Positions 24,369 through 33,410 of a stretch of DNA of 64,000 nt are shown here, one piece after another. The stretch lies in NCBI GenBank assembly GCA_040768925.1, contig JAXGLZ010000002.1:558001-622000 (forward strand), read 5' to 3'. Below the pieces are notes generated by a model. It saw only the letters and a program-made list of their open reading frames with translations. It had not been told where the DNA came from and made no database searches. A program made the translations under genes and the position numbers. The DNA is from CALNBC01 sp040768925 (GTDB taxonomy: Bacteria; Bacillota; Clostridia; Christensenellales; CALWSW01). The stretch's first letter is position 1, and each line of letters begins with the position of its first letter.

Positions 24369-25666
24369 AGGACGCGAGACGGGCCGCGGCGGACGTGCTG
24401 CTTTTTGTCGGGCGCGGGGCTTACGCCAACCTGGCCCTGAAGGAGGAGCTTCCCGCAGTTCCAGTGGAAAACCGGGGGTTTTGCTCCGCCCTTGTTTATA
24501 CCGTTCTTGAAAATCAGATTTACCTGGATTGGCTGATCGCAAAGTTCGCCAAGGGGCCGCTCAAGCCCGCCGTCCGGGTCGTTCTTCGCCTTGGGCTTTG
24601 CCAGGCGCTTTTGATGGGCGTTCCGGAATCCGCCGCCGTCAACGAATCCGTCCGGCTGATCAAAGCCATGGGCAAGCCCGCTTTGGCCGGGTTCGTCAAC
24701 GGCGTGCTCCGCGCCGCGCTGCGGGAGAAAAGCGCCCTCGTTCCCCCTTCAGGGAAGGACGCGAAGGCCCTGTCCATCAGGCGGAGCACGCCGGAATGGA
24801 TCGCCGAAGGGTTCATTGGGCGCTTCGGTCCGGAACTGGCGGAGGAGATTCTCTCCCACCCCGGGGAGCGGGGTTCCGTCCGCGTCAACACGCTGAAAAC
24901 GGATGTCGCGGCCGCAAGGGAAGCCCTGGGCTTTCCCGCCGTTCCCGGCCGGTTCGTGCCGGAGGTTTTGCGCTTCGATTCCGCCGAAGGGGACCTTTCC
25001 GCCCACGCGCTGTTCAAAACCGGGCGCATCGCCCTTATGAGCGAAGCTTCCGCCCTGGTCTGCCGCGCGGCGGACCCGAAGCCCGGCCAGAAGGTGCTGG
25101 ACGCCTGTGCGGCCCCGGGGGGCAAAACCGCGGCCCTGGCCGCCATCGCAAATAACCGGGCGCAGATCACGGCCTGGGACCTGCATCCCCACCGGGTGGA
25201 GCTGATCAGGGCCGCCTGCGAACGGCTGGGGGTTGGCGGAGTTGCCGCAGAAGCGCGGGACGCCTCGGTTTTTGACCCCGCTTGCGCCGAACTGTTCGAC
25301 GTGGCGCTGATCGACGCGCCCTGCTCCGGCCTGGGCGTTTCCGGCAAGCCCGACCTTCGGCTGAACAAGACGAAGGAGGACGTTTTTGCCCTGGCGGAGC
25401 TCCAGCTTGCCATCCTTTCCGCCTGCGCGCATTACGTCAAGCCCGGCGGTGCGCTGGTTTATTCCACCTGCACCATCTCAAAGCCGGAAAACGAGGACGT
25501 GACAGACGCGTTCCTCGCCTCCTTTTCGGATTTTTACCCGGGGGATCTCTCTCCCTTCTTCCCCCCGGATTTTGATGGATCGCGCCTTGCCGGCGGCCGG
25601 GTGCAGCTCATTCCGCCGATCGACGGCGTGAACGGATTTTATATTTCGAGGATGCTCAGAAAATGA
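24365..25666 (+). CDS. rsmB: 16S rRNA (cytosine(967)-C5)-methyltransferase RsmB
   Basis: 433 residues. The N-terminal NusB-like RNA-binding domain (~1-130: ARRAAADVLLFVGRGAYANLALKEE) is followed by a Rossmann SAM-methyltransferase: LDACAAPGGKTAALA binds SAM, and the catalytic Cys pair is in DAPCSGLGVS and YSTCTI. It ends GVNGFYISRML as in the family. GTG start overlaps the fmt stop by 4 bases; the fmt-rsmB order is widely conserved. Confidence 0.95.
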   Translation: MKDARRAAADVLLFVGRGAYANLALKEELPAVPVENRGFCSALVYTVLENQIYLDWLIAKFAKGPLKPAVRVVLRLGLCQALLMGVPESAAVNESVRLIKAMGKPALAGFVNGVLRAALREKSALVPPSGKDAKALSIRRSTPEWIAEGFIGRFGPELAEEILSHPGERGSVRVNTLKTDVAAAREALGFPAVPGRFVPEVLRFDSAEGDLSAHALFKTGRIALMSEASALVCRAADPKPGQKVLDACAAPGGKTAALAAIANNRAQITAWDLHPHRVELIRAACERLGVGGVAAEARDASVFDPACAELFDVALIDAPCSGLGVSGKPDLRLNKTKEDVFALAELQLAILSACAHYVKPGGALVYSTCTISKPENEDVTDAFLASFSDFYPGDLSPFFPPDFDGSRLAGGRVQLIPPIDGVNGFYISRMLRK

Positions 25667-26748
25667 CCCTTGCCCAAATGAACTGGATGGATATGGACCT
25701 TCCCGCTTTGAAGGAAGCCATGAAGGCGCTCGGCGAGCCCGCGTTCCGCGCCGGGCAGGTTTTTTCCTGGCTGCAAAAGGGGCGGGATTTTTCCGAAATG
25801 ACCAACCTGAGCGCCGCCTTGCGGGAAAAGCTGGCTTCTGCCCGGCCCCTGGGCGGGGCAAAAATACTGGAACGGGTCGTTTCCCAGGCGGACGGCACCG
25901 TCAAATACCTTTTTCTGCTTTCGGACGGGAACATCGTCGAAGGCGTGCTGATGCGCCACAAGCACGGGAAGACGGTCTGCGTCTCCACCCAGGTGGGCTG
26001 CCGGATGGGCTGCGCTTTCTGCGCTTCCACCCTGAACGGCCTTGTTCGAAACCTCCGTCCGGGGGAGATGCTTTCCGCCGTCGCCGCCGTCAACCGGGAG
26101 CAGATGGAGCTTGAGGGCCAAAAAGACGGCCGGGCGATCACCAACATCGTCCTCATGGGCAGCGGTGAACCGCTGGACAATTACGACAACGTGCTGGCCT
26201 TTTTGCGGCTGGTCAACGCGCAGGAGGGGCTGAACATCAGCTTTCGGAACATCTCCCTTTCCACCTGCGGCATCGTTCCGAAGATGCGGGAGCTTGCCGG
26301 ATCCGGGGTTCACGTCACCCTTTCGGTTTCCCTGCATTCGCCGGAAGACGAATTGCGGAAAAAGCTGATGCCCATCGCGAACCGGTATACCGTGGCCGAG
26401 GTGGTGGACGCCGCGAAGCATTACGTCGAAGCCACCGGCCGGCGGGTGATCTTTGAATACGCGCTGATCCGGGGAACGAACGACACGCCGGAATACGCGA
26501 AGAAACTCGCCGCGCTGCTTAAAGGCTTCCAGTGCCACGTCAATCTGATCCCCCTGAACGAGGTCAAAGAGCGCGGCATGACGGGAACGGCGAAGGAAGA
26601 AGCCAAGCGCTTCCTTGAAACCCTTTCCGCCCTGGGCGTTTCCGCCACGATCCGGCGGGAAATGGGGGCGGATATCGAGGGCGCCTGCGGCCAGCTTCGC
26701 CGCCGCTATTTGGAAACCGAATCCAATCCCGAAAAAGGAGCGGAATAG
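25663..26748 (+). CDS. rlmN: Dual-specificity 23S rRNA A2503 / tRNA A37 methyltransferase RlmN
   Basis: 361-residue radical-SAM enzyme. The cluster motif is CRMGCAFC (CxxxCxxC, ~115-122); GEPLDNYDNV and SLHSPEDELRKKLMP follow, and the C-terminal Cys in EMGADIEGACGQLR is the methyl-carrying residue of this family. The N-terminal domain begins NWMDMDLPALKEAMKALGEPAFRAGQVFSW in pieces typical of RlmN. ATGA overlap with rsmB. Confidence 0.96.
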   Translation: MTLAQMNWMDMDLPALKEAMKALGEPAFRAGQVFSWLQKGRDFSEMTNLSAALREKLASARPLGGAKILERVVSQADGTVKYLFLLSDGNIVEGVLMRHKHGKTVCVSTQVGCRMGCAFCASTLNGLVRNLRPGEMLSAVAAVNREQMELEGQKDGRAITNIVLMGSGEPLDNYDNVLAFLRLVNAQEGLNISFRNISLSTCGIVPKMRELAGSGVHVTLSVSLHSPEDELRKKLMPIANRYTVAEVVDAAKHYVEATGRRVIFEYALIRGTNDTPEYAKKLAALLKGFQCHVNLIPLNEVKERGMTGTAKEEAKRFLETLSALGVSATIRREMGADIEGACGQLRRRYLETESNPEKGAE

Positions 26749-27489
26749 ATGCTCAGACTGGCAAACAGATCGCATATCGGGCTTGTGCGCACCCTGAACG
26801 AGGATTGCGCCGCGTCAAGGGCGGGCTCGCCCTGGCTGCTGCTGGTGGCCGACGGCATGGGCGGCCATTCCGCGGGGGAGATCGCGTCTTCCATGGCCTG
26901 CTCCACGGTGGAGGGAGCCGTCGGTTCCGGCGAATGCTCGATCGCCAAGCTCAATGCCGCAGTTGAAAAGGCGAACCGGGCGATTTTTGAACGTTCCCGC
27001 TCGGTTCCCGATTGCCGCGGCATGGGGACCACCCTCGTTTTCGCCTGCGGGAAGGAGGGCGAGGCCGCCGTCGCCAACGTGGGGGACAGCCGGGCCTACC
27101 ATTTTTCGAAAAAAGAGGGGACGCTCCGCCAGATCACCCGGGACCACAGCCTGGTCCAGGAGCTGATGAGCGCCGGCCGCATGAGTGCCGAGGAGGCCCT
27201 GGTTTACCCCTATAAAAACGTGATCACCCGGGCGGTGGGCACGGCGCCCAGCGTTTCCGCGGATATCTTCGAGGTCGAGCTTTCCGACGGGGATGCGATC
27301 CTGCTCTGTTCCGACGGGCTGACCAACGAGGTTCCGGAAGCGCGGATCCTCGAAGCGCTCAAAACATCCAAATGCGACCCGGACGAGGCCTGCGAGGCCC
27401 TGATTCAGCGCGCGCTCGCGGGCGGCGGAAGGGACAATATCTCCGTCGCGGTCGGATTCTTCCTGGAGGAAGGGGGCGGCGAAGCATGA
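26749..27489 (+). CDS. prpC: PP2C-type Ser/Thr protein phosphatase PrpC
   Basis: 246 residues, metal-dependent phosphatase acting on PrkC and its targets. Motifs are GLVRTLNEDCAA, VADGMGGHSAGEIAS (metal-binding Asp), GTTLVFA, NVGDSRAY, ITRDHSLVQEL and CSDGLTN, with a final GGGRDNISV containing the last Asp ligand. ATG directly follows the rlmN stop; AAAAGGAGCG upstream. Overlaps prkC by 4 bases, so phosphatase and kinase are produced together. Confidence 0.96.
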   Translation: MLRLANRSHIGLVRTLNEDCAASRAGSPWLLLVADGMGGHSAGEIASSMACSTVEGAVGSGECSIAKLNAAVEKANRAIFERSRSVPDCRGMGTTLVFACGKEGEAAVANVGDSRAYHFSKKEGTLRQITRDHSLVQELMSAGRMSAEEALVYPYKNVITRAVGTAPSVSADIFEVELSDGDAILLCSDGLTNEVPEARILEALKTSKCDPDEACEALIQRALAGGGRDNISVAVGFFLEEGGGEA

Positions 27490-29393
27490 GCGAACTGAAT
27501 GCCGGCACCGTCGTCGCCGGCCGTTACCGCATCATTTCCATGATCGGCTCCGGCGGCATGGCCAACGTTTACAAAGCCCATGATTCCGTCTCCCACAGGA
27601 ACGTCGCCCTGAAGGTTTTAAAGAGCGAATACGCGACGGACGCCGAATTCGTCCGGCGGTTCCGCTCGGAAGCCCAGGCGGTGCTCAATCTTTCCCACGA
27701 CAACATTGTCCGCTCTTATGACGTCGGCCAGTGGGAGGAGTATTACTACATCGTCCTGGAATACGTGTCCGGAAAGACCCTGAAGGAAATCATCACAGAA
27801 GAAGCGCCCTTTGAGCGCAAGCGCATCATCAGCATGGGCTGCCAGCTCTGCGACGCCCTGGGCCACGCCCACGAGCGCAACGTGATCCACAGGGACGTCA
27901 AGCCCCAAAACGTCATCATCAACGACCACGGCAGGCCCAAGGTCGCGGATTTTGGCATCGCCAGGTTTACGGACGCTTCCACGGTCACCTATACCGGGGA
28001 CAAAATCCTCGGCTCCGTGCATTACGTTTCGCCCGAGCAGGCCAAGGGCGAGCTGGTGGACGCCAAGAGCGACATTTATTCCCTGGGCATCGTGCTTTAT
28101 GAGATGGCGACGGGCCGCGTTCCCTTTGACGCGGAAAACACCGTTTCCGTCGCCATCAAGCACCTTCAGGAGGAGATGGTTCCACCCATCGTCCACAACC
28201 CGAAGATCGGGGTCGCCTTAAACGGCATCATCCTTCGCGCCACCAGCAAGGAAAAAGCCGCCCGGTACGCCAGCATGCGGGAGCTCAAGCGGGACCTTCT
28301 CCGGGCCGTGCGGGAGCCGAGCACGGATTTTGCCGGGCGGGAGGCAAAGCTTCGCTCCAAGGCCGCGTCCGCCCAAAAAAGCGGCGGCCCGCTCTCCGAC
28401 GGTCAGAAAAAACAGCAGCCCTCCCCCTTCAAGCGCACGATGATGCTGGTGATCATCATGCTGATCACCGTGGGAATCCTGCTTTCCTTCCTACTGATCG
28501 GCAGCGCGCTTTTGAACAAGAACAGCGGCGAAAAGCAGATTCGCTACGTGCCCTCCCTTTCCGGCAAGACGCTTTCCGCCGCTTCCGAATCGGCCCAATC
28601 CATGGGCTTTGTGCTCTTTGTGCGCAGCAGGGTCATAAGGGACGACATCCCCGCGGACACCGTGATCACCCAGGAGCCCAAGGCCGGCAACCAGGGGCGG
28701 GAGGGGGACACGATCTATGTGGACGTCAGCGCCGGCCCCGCCACGGTGGAAGCGCCGATCCTGACCGGGCTCACCGTGGAGGAAGCCACCATCGCGGCGG
28801 AGGAATGGGGGCTTTCCGTCGCCGGGGTGACCTATGAGGACGACAAGACCGTCGAGCCGGGAAAGATCATCCGCCAGAGCCCGGAAGAAGGAACGGAAAT
28901 GTACGTCGGGGACGAGATCTTCATCGTCGTCAGCGGCTCGGAAGAGGATATGACCATCATGCCCGCCCTGCTGGGGGATAAGCTGGACGCCGCCATCGAT
29001 CGGCTGCGGTCCTCCGGCTTTTCGCGGATCTTCGTCCGCACTGTGGAAAGCGCGGAATTGCCCGGCAGGGTGATCAACCAGCTGCCCGAGGGGAATACGC
29101 TGCAATCCGCGGACACCCAGATCGAGCTTTGGGTCAGCCCGGAAATCGACGGGGGCGCGTATTCCAAAGACGAGGCCTTCAACCTTGAAATTCCCGTAAA
29201 CGATTCGAAGGTCACGGCCCTTCGCTATTTTGAGGGGGTCTACTACGTGCTTTACGAAAACATTCTCCCCGCGGGCCAGCAGACCGTTTCGCTGACCGTG
29301 CGCGGGAACACCGAAGGACCTTACGAGATCATCGTCACCGTAAACGGCGAGGAGGTCCGCCGGGAATCCGTGACCCTTATGAAACGCGGATGA
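27486..29393 (+). CDS. prkC: PASTA-domain Ser/Thr protein kinase PrkC
   Basis: 635-residue membrane kinase that senses muropeptides or lipid II and controls growth and germination. Kinase domain ~12-275: glycine loop GSGGMANVYKA, Lys in ALKVLK, HRDVKPQN, DFGIAR, SPEQAKGE. After a basic linker there is one TM segment (TMMLVIIMLITVGILLSFLL, ~318-337), then three PASTA repeats (VPSLSGKTLSAASESA; PILTGLTVEEATIAA; MPALLGDKLDAAIDRL) and a C-terminal ~80-residue Ig-like cap. ATG overlaps the prpC stop. Confidence 0.96.
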   Translation: MSELNAGTVVAGRYRIISMIGSGGMANVYKAHDSVSHRNVALKVLKSEYATDAEFVRRFRSEAQAVLNLSHDNIVRSYDVGQWEEYYYIVLEYVSGKTLKEIITEEAPFERKRIISMGCQLCDALGHAHERNVIHRDVKPQNVIINDHGRPKVADFGIARFTDASTVTYTGDKILGSVHYVSPEQAKGELVDAKSDIYSLGIVLYEMATGRVPFDAENTVSVAIKHLQEEMVPPIVHNPKIGVALNGIILRATSKEKAARYASMRELKRDLLRAVREPSTDFAGREAKLRSKAASAQKSGGPLSDGQKKQQPSPFKRTMMLVIIMLITVGILLSFLLIGSALLNKNSGEKQIRYVPSLSGKTLSAASESAQSMGFVLFVRSRVIRDDIPADTVITQEPKAGNQGREGDTIYVDVSAGPATVEAPILTGLTVEEATIAAEEWGLSVAGVTYEDDKTVEPGKIIRQSPEEGTEMYVGDEIFIVVSGSEEDMTIMPALLGDKLDAAIDRLRSSGFSRIFVRTVESAELPGRVINQLPEGNTLQSADTQIELWVSPEIDGGAYSKDEAFNLEIPVNDSKVTALRYFEGVYYVLYENILPAGQQTVSLTVRGNTEGPYEIIVTVNGEEVRRESVTLMKRG

Positions 29394-30271
29394 TGAACGG
29401 CACGATCATCAAGGGAATCGGCGGGTTTTATTACGTCGACACGGGCGGGGCCGTCTACGAATGCAGGGCCCGGGGCCTTTTTCGGCTGGAGGAGAATTCC
29501 CCCCTTGTGGGCGATCTCGTCGAATTCCTTCCCGAGGAAGGGAAGCTGAAGGGTTACGTGACCGGGATCCGGGAGCGGAAGAACAGGATGCTTCGCCCCC
29601 CGGTGGCGAACGTGGACCAGTTTGCCCTGGTCGTGGCCGCTTCCGTGCCGAAGCCGGATCTGCTCCTTTGCGACAAGCTGCTTTTGCAATCCGCCCTTTC
29701 CGGCGTTTCCGCCCTGATCGTCGCCAACAAGAGCGACGAGGCCGCAAGGGAGTTTGCCGATGCCCTTTCGGCCGACTATTCCGGTTCCGGGGCAAAGCTG
29801 CTCTTTGTTTCCGCAAAGACGGGGGAAGGGCTCGATGCCCTGGCGGCCGAGCTGAACGGCCGGATCACCTGCTTTGCGGGGCAGTCCGCGGTGGGAAAAT
29901 CCTCGATCATCAACGCCCTTGCCCCCGGGATTTCCCTCAAAACCGGGGAGCTTTCCAAAAAGACGGACCGCGGGAAGCACACCACCCGCCACGCGGAGCT
30001 TCTTAAGGTGTCCGGCGGCTATGTGGTGGATACGCCGGGGTTTTCCCTTTTGGAGCTTTCGCCGTTTGCGCCCGCCGACCTTTGCCGCTATTACCCGGAG
30101 ATGCGGGGCTTCCTGGGGGAATGCCGCTTCCCGGACTGCCTGCACAAGGCCGAGCCGGGCTGCGCCGTCAAGGACGCGGTTTCGGAAGGGACCGTCGCCA
30201 AAGGCCGGTATGAGCGCTACATCTTGCTTTTGAACGAGCTTTTGGAGCTGGAAAAAAGAAAGTACGACTGA
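29390..30271 (+). CDS. rsgA: Ribosome small-subunit-dependent GTPase RsgA
   Basis: 293 residues. Circularly permuted GTPase that checks 30S maturation. The N-terminal OB domain (~1-70) is followed by the G domain with G4 ANKSD before G1 GQSAVGKSSIINAL, and G3 DTPGF, the diagnostic permuted order. The C-terminal zinc finger has ECRFPDCLHKAEPGCAV with Cys-Cys-His-Cys spacing. ATG overlaps the prkC stop. In B. subtilis rpe follows; here thiN comes next instead. Confidence 0.96.
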   Translation: MMNGTIIKGIGGFYYVDTGGAVYECRARGLFRLEENSPLVGDLVEFLPEEGKLKGYVTGIRERKNRMLRPPVANVDQFALVVAASVPKPDLLLCDKLLLQSALSGVSALIVANKSDEAAREFADALSADYSGSGAKLLFVSAKTGEGLDALAAELNGRITCFAGQSAVGKSSIINALAPGISLKTGELSKKTDRGKHTTRHAELLKVSGGYVVDTPGFSLLELSPFAPADLCRYYPEMRGFLGECRFPDCLHKAEPGCAVKDAVSEGTVAKGRYERYILLLNELLELEKRKYD

Positions 30272-30342
30272 AAGGGCCTGGGCCGCCGCACCCGAACCCC
30301 CGCGTGCGGACCGGCAATCTCTGCAAGGAAAGGGTTTGAACC

Positions 30343-30963
30343 ATGAAGGCTGTTGTTCTGTGCGCCGGCGAACGGTGCGGCGACGAACTGCTTTTTGCCC
30401 AGTGCAAGGAAGCGGATCTTTTGATCTGCGCGGACGGCGGGCTGGACTGGGCCCTGGAAAAAGGGCTGAAGCCGGATGTTTTTGTGGGGGACAGGGATTC
30501 GGCAAAATCGGAAATCCCGGAAGGCTGCGAATTTCACCCCCTGCCGAAAGTAAAGGACGAGACGGACAGCGAAGTCGCCGCAATACTTGCCGCAAAGCGC
30601 GGCTGCGGGCGGATCGTCATCCTTGGAGGGACCGGGAAGCGGCTGGACCACACCCTGGGGAACATTCAGCTCCTGGTGGGGCTAAAGATCATGGGCGCGA
30701 CGGCGGAGCTGATGGACGACCAAAACATCGTGACCGTAACCTGCACGGGCGCTTACTTCAACGGCAAGGCGGGGGATCTTCTTTCCATCATCCCTTTGGG
30801 GGTGAACGTGAACATCCGGGCCACTTCGGGGCTTTTGTACCCGCTGATGGATTCCGACCTCGTGCTGCAAGCGCCAAGGGGAATCAGCAACGTCTTCACG
30901 GGGGAAGTCGCGGCGATCGACGTCCGCCACGGCTGGGTCGCCGTTGTGCGTTCAAGGGAGTGA
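30343..30963 (+). CDS. thiN: Thiamine pyrophosphokinase
   Basis: 206 residues. It makes thiamine pyrophosphate from thiamine and ATP. Family features are ICADGGLDWAL, VGDRDS (usual GDFDS), KDETDSEVA, ILGGTGKRLDHTLGNI and the C-terminal beta-domain with LLSIIPLG and GISNVF. ATG with AAGGAAAGGG upstream. Separated from rsgA by 71 bases without a terminator, so last gene of the operon; a strong terminator follows. Confidence 0.94.
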   Translation: MKAVVLCAGERCGDELLFAQCKEADLLICADGGLDWALEKGLKPDVFVGDRDSAKSEIPEGCEFHPLPKVKDETDSEVAAILAAKRGCGRIVILGGTGKRLDHTLGNIQLLVGLKIMGATAELMDDQNIVTVTCTGAYFNGKAGDLLSIIPLGVNVNIRATSGLLYPLMDSDLVLQAPRGISNVFTGEVAAIDVRHGWVAVVRSRE

Positions 30964-30975
30964 GCCAAAAACCCA

Positions 30976-31013
30976 AACACCGCGCCCCGAAACGGGGTGC
31001 GGTGTTTTGTTGT
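30976..31013. terminator. Terminator after thiN, probably bidirectional
   Basis: AACACCGCGCCCC / GGGGTGCGGTGTT with a GAAAC loop, then TTGTTGTTCGGTTT. The A-rich left flank would serve minus-strand transcription. Confidence 0.85.
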
Positions 31014-31400
31014 TCGGTTTGCTTGTTCGACGGGGATGCAGCCAATCGCCCGGCCGGGTTCGCCGCGCGCCATTCTGGCATACCGGCGGCCGGGGGCGTC
31101 CCCGATGGTGAATACCCGGTGCCGCCCTGTTGCTTCGGCAAAGCAATCCGCCGGGCCGTTCACCACCGCGAACACAGCCTGCTTTTCTTCTTCCAAAAGG
31201 GGCGCGGCGTTTTGCAGGCCCGTGCCGATGCGGCTTTGCGAAAAGTTTTCCCCGATGAAGGCTGCGCAGTTTTCCTGGGCGCGGTCGTAGGCCTCGCGGG
31301 TCAGGCCCGCCGTTTGGGGCGAACAGGCCGAAAATCCCGGCAGCGCGATGGTGAACAAGGCGGTTTTGCCCGGTTTTTCACCGGCCCGCGCCCCTTTTTT
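31014..31400 (-). other. Coding-like stretch without a credible gene
   Basis: On the minus strand, a frame spanning this gap reads like protein (FTIALPGFSACSP, REAYDRAQENCAAFIGENFSQS, KQAVFAVVNGPADCFAEA, RHRVFTIGDAPGRRYARM) with G/C-rich third positions. It has no start with a ribosome site, is open back into the upstream SIMPL gene, and runs on into antisense of thiN. It may be the remnant of a decayed gene. No family recognised. Confidence 0.3.
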
Positions 31401-31411
31401 CGAATTGCGCC

Positions 31412-32137
31412 TTACTTCATGTTGTAAACCGCGTTGATCGTCGCAGTTACGGTGACCTGGCCGCTGGTGATGGTGCTGCCGATGGAAGCGCCTTCCGCAG
31501 GCGCCATATCTTCTGCTTCGGCAACATCATCGGCATAGTACCTGTAAGGATCGTAGCTCGCGCCGGTGGAAGAGAGGGAAATCGCCGAACCCAGGGTCAT
31601 TCCGCTGGCGCTCGCAATGGCCGCCGCGCGCTTTTTAGCTTTCTTTGTGGCCTCGCCAAGAACCTTGACGTAGTACGCCTCTTCATCCTCGACGGCGAAG
31701 GAGACGTTGTTGAACTGGTTCGCGCCGGCGTTCATCGCGGCGTCCACGATGTCGCCCACTTTGTCCAGATCCCGGACGGTGATGGAGACCGTGTTGCTGA
31801 CGGTATAGCCGTTCACCTTGCGGTTGCCCTCGTTGTCCCAGGAATAGTTGGTGTACATCGAAAGGCTGCTGGTCTGGATGTCCTTCTCGTCGACGCCCGC
31901 TTTCTTCAAAGCGTCCAGCACTTTGGTCATGGTCTCGGTGTTTTTCTGCTTTGCGGTCTTTGAGGAGGCGTTTTCCGTGCGGACGCCCAGGGAAACATAG
32001 GCGATGTCCGGTTCTACGGCGATCTTCGCCGTGGCGCTGACGGTTACCGTGGGCGCCGCGGCGGTGGCGGCAAAGGCGGTTGTCGCCAAAGCGACCACCA
32101 TCAGTGCCGAAAGTACGACTGTTAGAATGCGTTTCAT
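31412..32137 (-). CDS. Secreted SIMPL (DUF541) domain protein
   Basis: 241 residues. Signal peptide MKRILTVVLSALMVVALATT with cleavage near AFA-A, then the SIMPL domain: VTVSATAKIAVEPDIAYVSLGV, GVDEKDIQTSSLSMYTNYSW, NTVSITVRDLDKVGDIVDAA, KRAAAIASASGMTLGSAIS, ending VTVTATINAVYNM. Exported to the cell surface; function in the family is poorly known. Follows the DUF4349 lipoprotein by 20 bases, so likely an operon. Confidence 0.9.
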   Translation of the reverse strand: MKRILTVVLSALMVVALATTAFAATAAAPTVTVSATAKIAVEPDIAYVSLGVRTENASSKTAKQKNTETMTKVLDALKKAGVDEKDIQTSSLSMYTNYSWDNEGNRKVNGYTVSNTVSITVRDLDKVGDIVDAAMNAGANQFNNVSFAVEDEEAYYVKVLGEATKKAKKRAAAIASASGMTLGSAISLSSTGASYDPYRYYADDVAEAEDMAPAEGASIGSTITSGQVTVTATINAVYNMK

Positions 32138-32157
32138 CTTTTTATCCTCCGGTTTGT

Positions 32158-33249
32158 TTATTCTTTATTCTGGGCGTCGTCCTCCGGCCCTTTGGGGGCC
32201 TCGGGCTGCGACTCGGTTCGCTGTTTCACGGCGGGTTCCGCCTTTTTGCCGCGGCGGCTCTTCCTTGCGGAAACATAGCCGCGCTTTCTGTTGTACCGCG
32301 CGATCAGCTTGACGGCCAGCACCACGATCGCGGCGAGGACGATCAGCCCGATGAAGTTTGCGCTGAACCAGACGATCGTGTCCTTGATCCATTCGCCGGC
32401 ATTCTCGATCGCCTGGGCGAAGGCGGAGCTCATCCTGTCCCCCAGAGACTGCTCGGACGCCTGGGGGCGCTCGAACTGGGTCAGCTCGTAAAAATCGATG
32501 GAAACGGTGGAATAGCCCACTCTGTTGTCCAGATTGCGCAGGGTGGTCTCGATGGTTTCCAGCTCGTAGCGGACCCTGGCGATCTCGGTTTCGAGGGCCA
32601 GTACGTCCGCCAGCTCGGAAGCTTCGGTCAGGATGCTTTCCAGCCTTTGGAGCTGGATCTCATAGGACTTTTTGCGGGCTTCGTAATCGCGGTACTGGGT
32701 GGTGACGTTTTCGACGTTGCTGCTCTGGCTGATGATGTCGACCAGGCCGCTGGCCGCCGAAATAAAGGCATCCAGCTTTTCTGCGGGAATGCGGGCGACG
32801 ATGCTGGCGTTGCGGCCGGAATCGCCGTAGGTTTCGGGCTTTTTGCCGTATTCGGACGCGCTTTCGATATAGCCGCCCAGGCTCTCCACCGCGCTTTTGA
32901 TGCCCGCCAGGGCGTCTTCAAAGGCGCGGGTCTCGCCGCTCAAATAAACGGTGCGGATCAGTTTTTCGCTGCTGATGTTCCCGCCGCCCGCGACGGACCC
33001 GGCGTTGCCCGAGATGGAATTTTCATCCCTTTGGGATTCGCCGCCCGCAAGGCCGGAATCGTATTCCGGTTCGCTGGGCGCGGGGTTCGGCATGCCTGCG
33101 CTGTCCTGCGCCTGGGAGCCCTTCGAACCGGGGCTTTCGGCCGTTCCGTTTTCGTTGGCCCGCCCCGGGGAGCACCCGCTCATCACGGCGGCGATCATCA
33201 CCAGGCAAAGGACTACCGGGAGCACCCGCTGCCAAATCTTCTTCTTCAT
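32158..33249 (-). CDS. DUF4349 lipoprotein
   Basis: 363 residues. A lipoprotein signal (MKKKIWQRVLPVVLCLVMIAAVMSGC) is followed by a Ser/Gly/Pro-rich linker to ~90, then the DUF4349 region: RTVYLSGETRAFEDALAGIKSAVESLGGYIE, NASIVARIPAEKLDAFIS, a coiled-coil stretch (~185-240), VGYSTVSIDFYEL, and one C-terminal TM helix (FIGLIVLAAIVVLAVKLIA, ~300-318) with a basic cytoplasmic tail. ATG with AGGAGGTCTGTCAGC upstream. Role unknown. Confidence 0.9.
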   Translation of the reverse strand: MKKKIWQRVLPVVLCLVMIAAVMSGCSPGRANENGTAESPGSKGSQAQDSAGMPNPAPSEPEYDSGLAGGESQRDENSISGNAGSVAGGGNISSEKLIRTVYLSGETRAFEDALAGIKSAVESLGGYIESASEYGKKPETYGDSGRNASIVARIPAEKLDAFISAASGLVDIISQSSNVENVTTQYRDYEARKKSYEIQLQRLESILTEASELADVLALETEIARVRYELETIETTLRNLDNRVGYSTVSIDFYELTQFERPQASEQSLGDRMSSAFAQAIENAGEWIKDTIVWFSANFIGLIVLAAIVVLAVKLIARYNRKRGYVSARKSRRGKKAEPAVKQRTESQPEAPKGPEDDAQNKE

Positions 33250-33327
33250 TGCTGACAGACCTCCTTGCTGTTTGGGGTTCGTCCTGCCCTTAATACGACT
33301 GCTGTAAGGTTAATGTTCCCAAAGCGC

Positions 33328-33358
33328 CGAAAAAGCCCGGCAAAAATTGCCAGGCTTT
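33328..33358 (-). terminator. Terminator after the DUF2156 gene
   Basis: Minus strand AAGCCTGGCAA / TTGCCGGGCTT stem followed by TTTTC, 53 bases after the stop. Confidence 0.8.
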
Positions 33359-33410
33359 AGTCCGACGTAAAAAAAGCGGAGATGCGGATTCCATCCCAAG
33401 GCCGCCGCGG

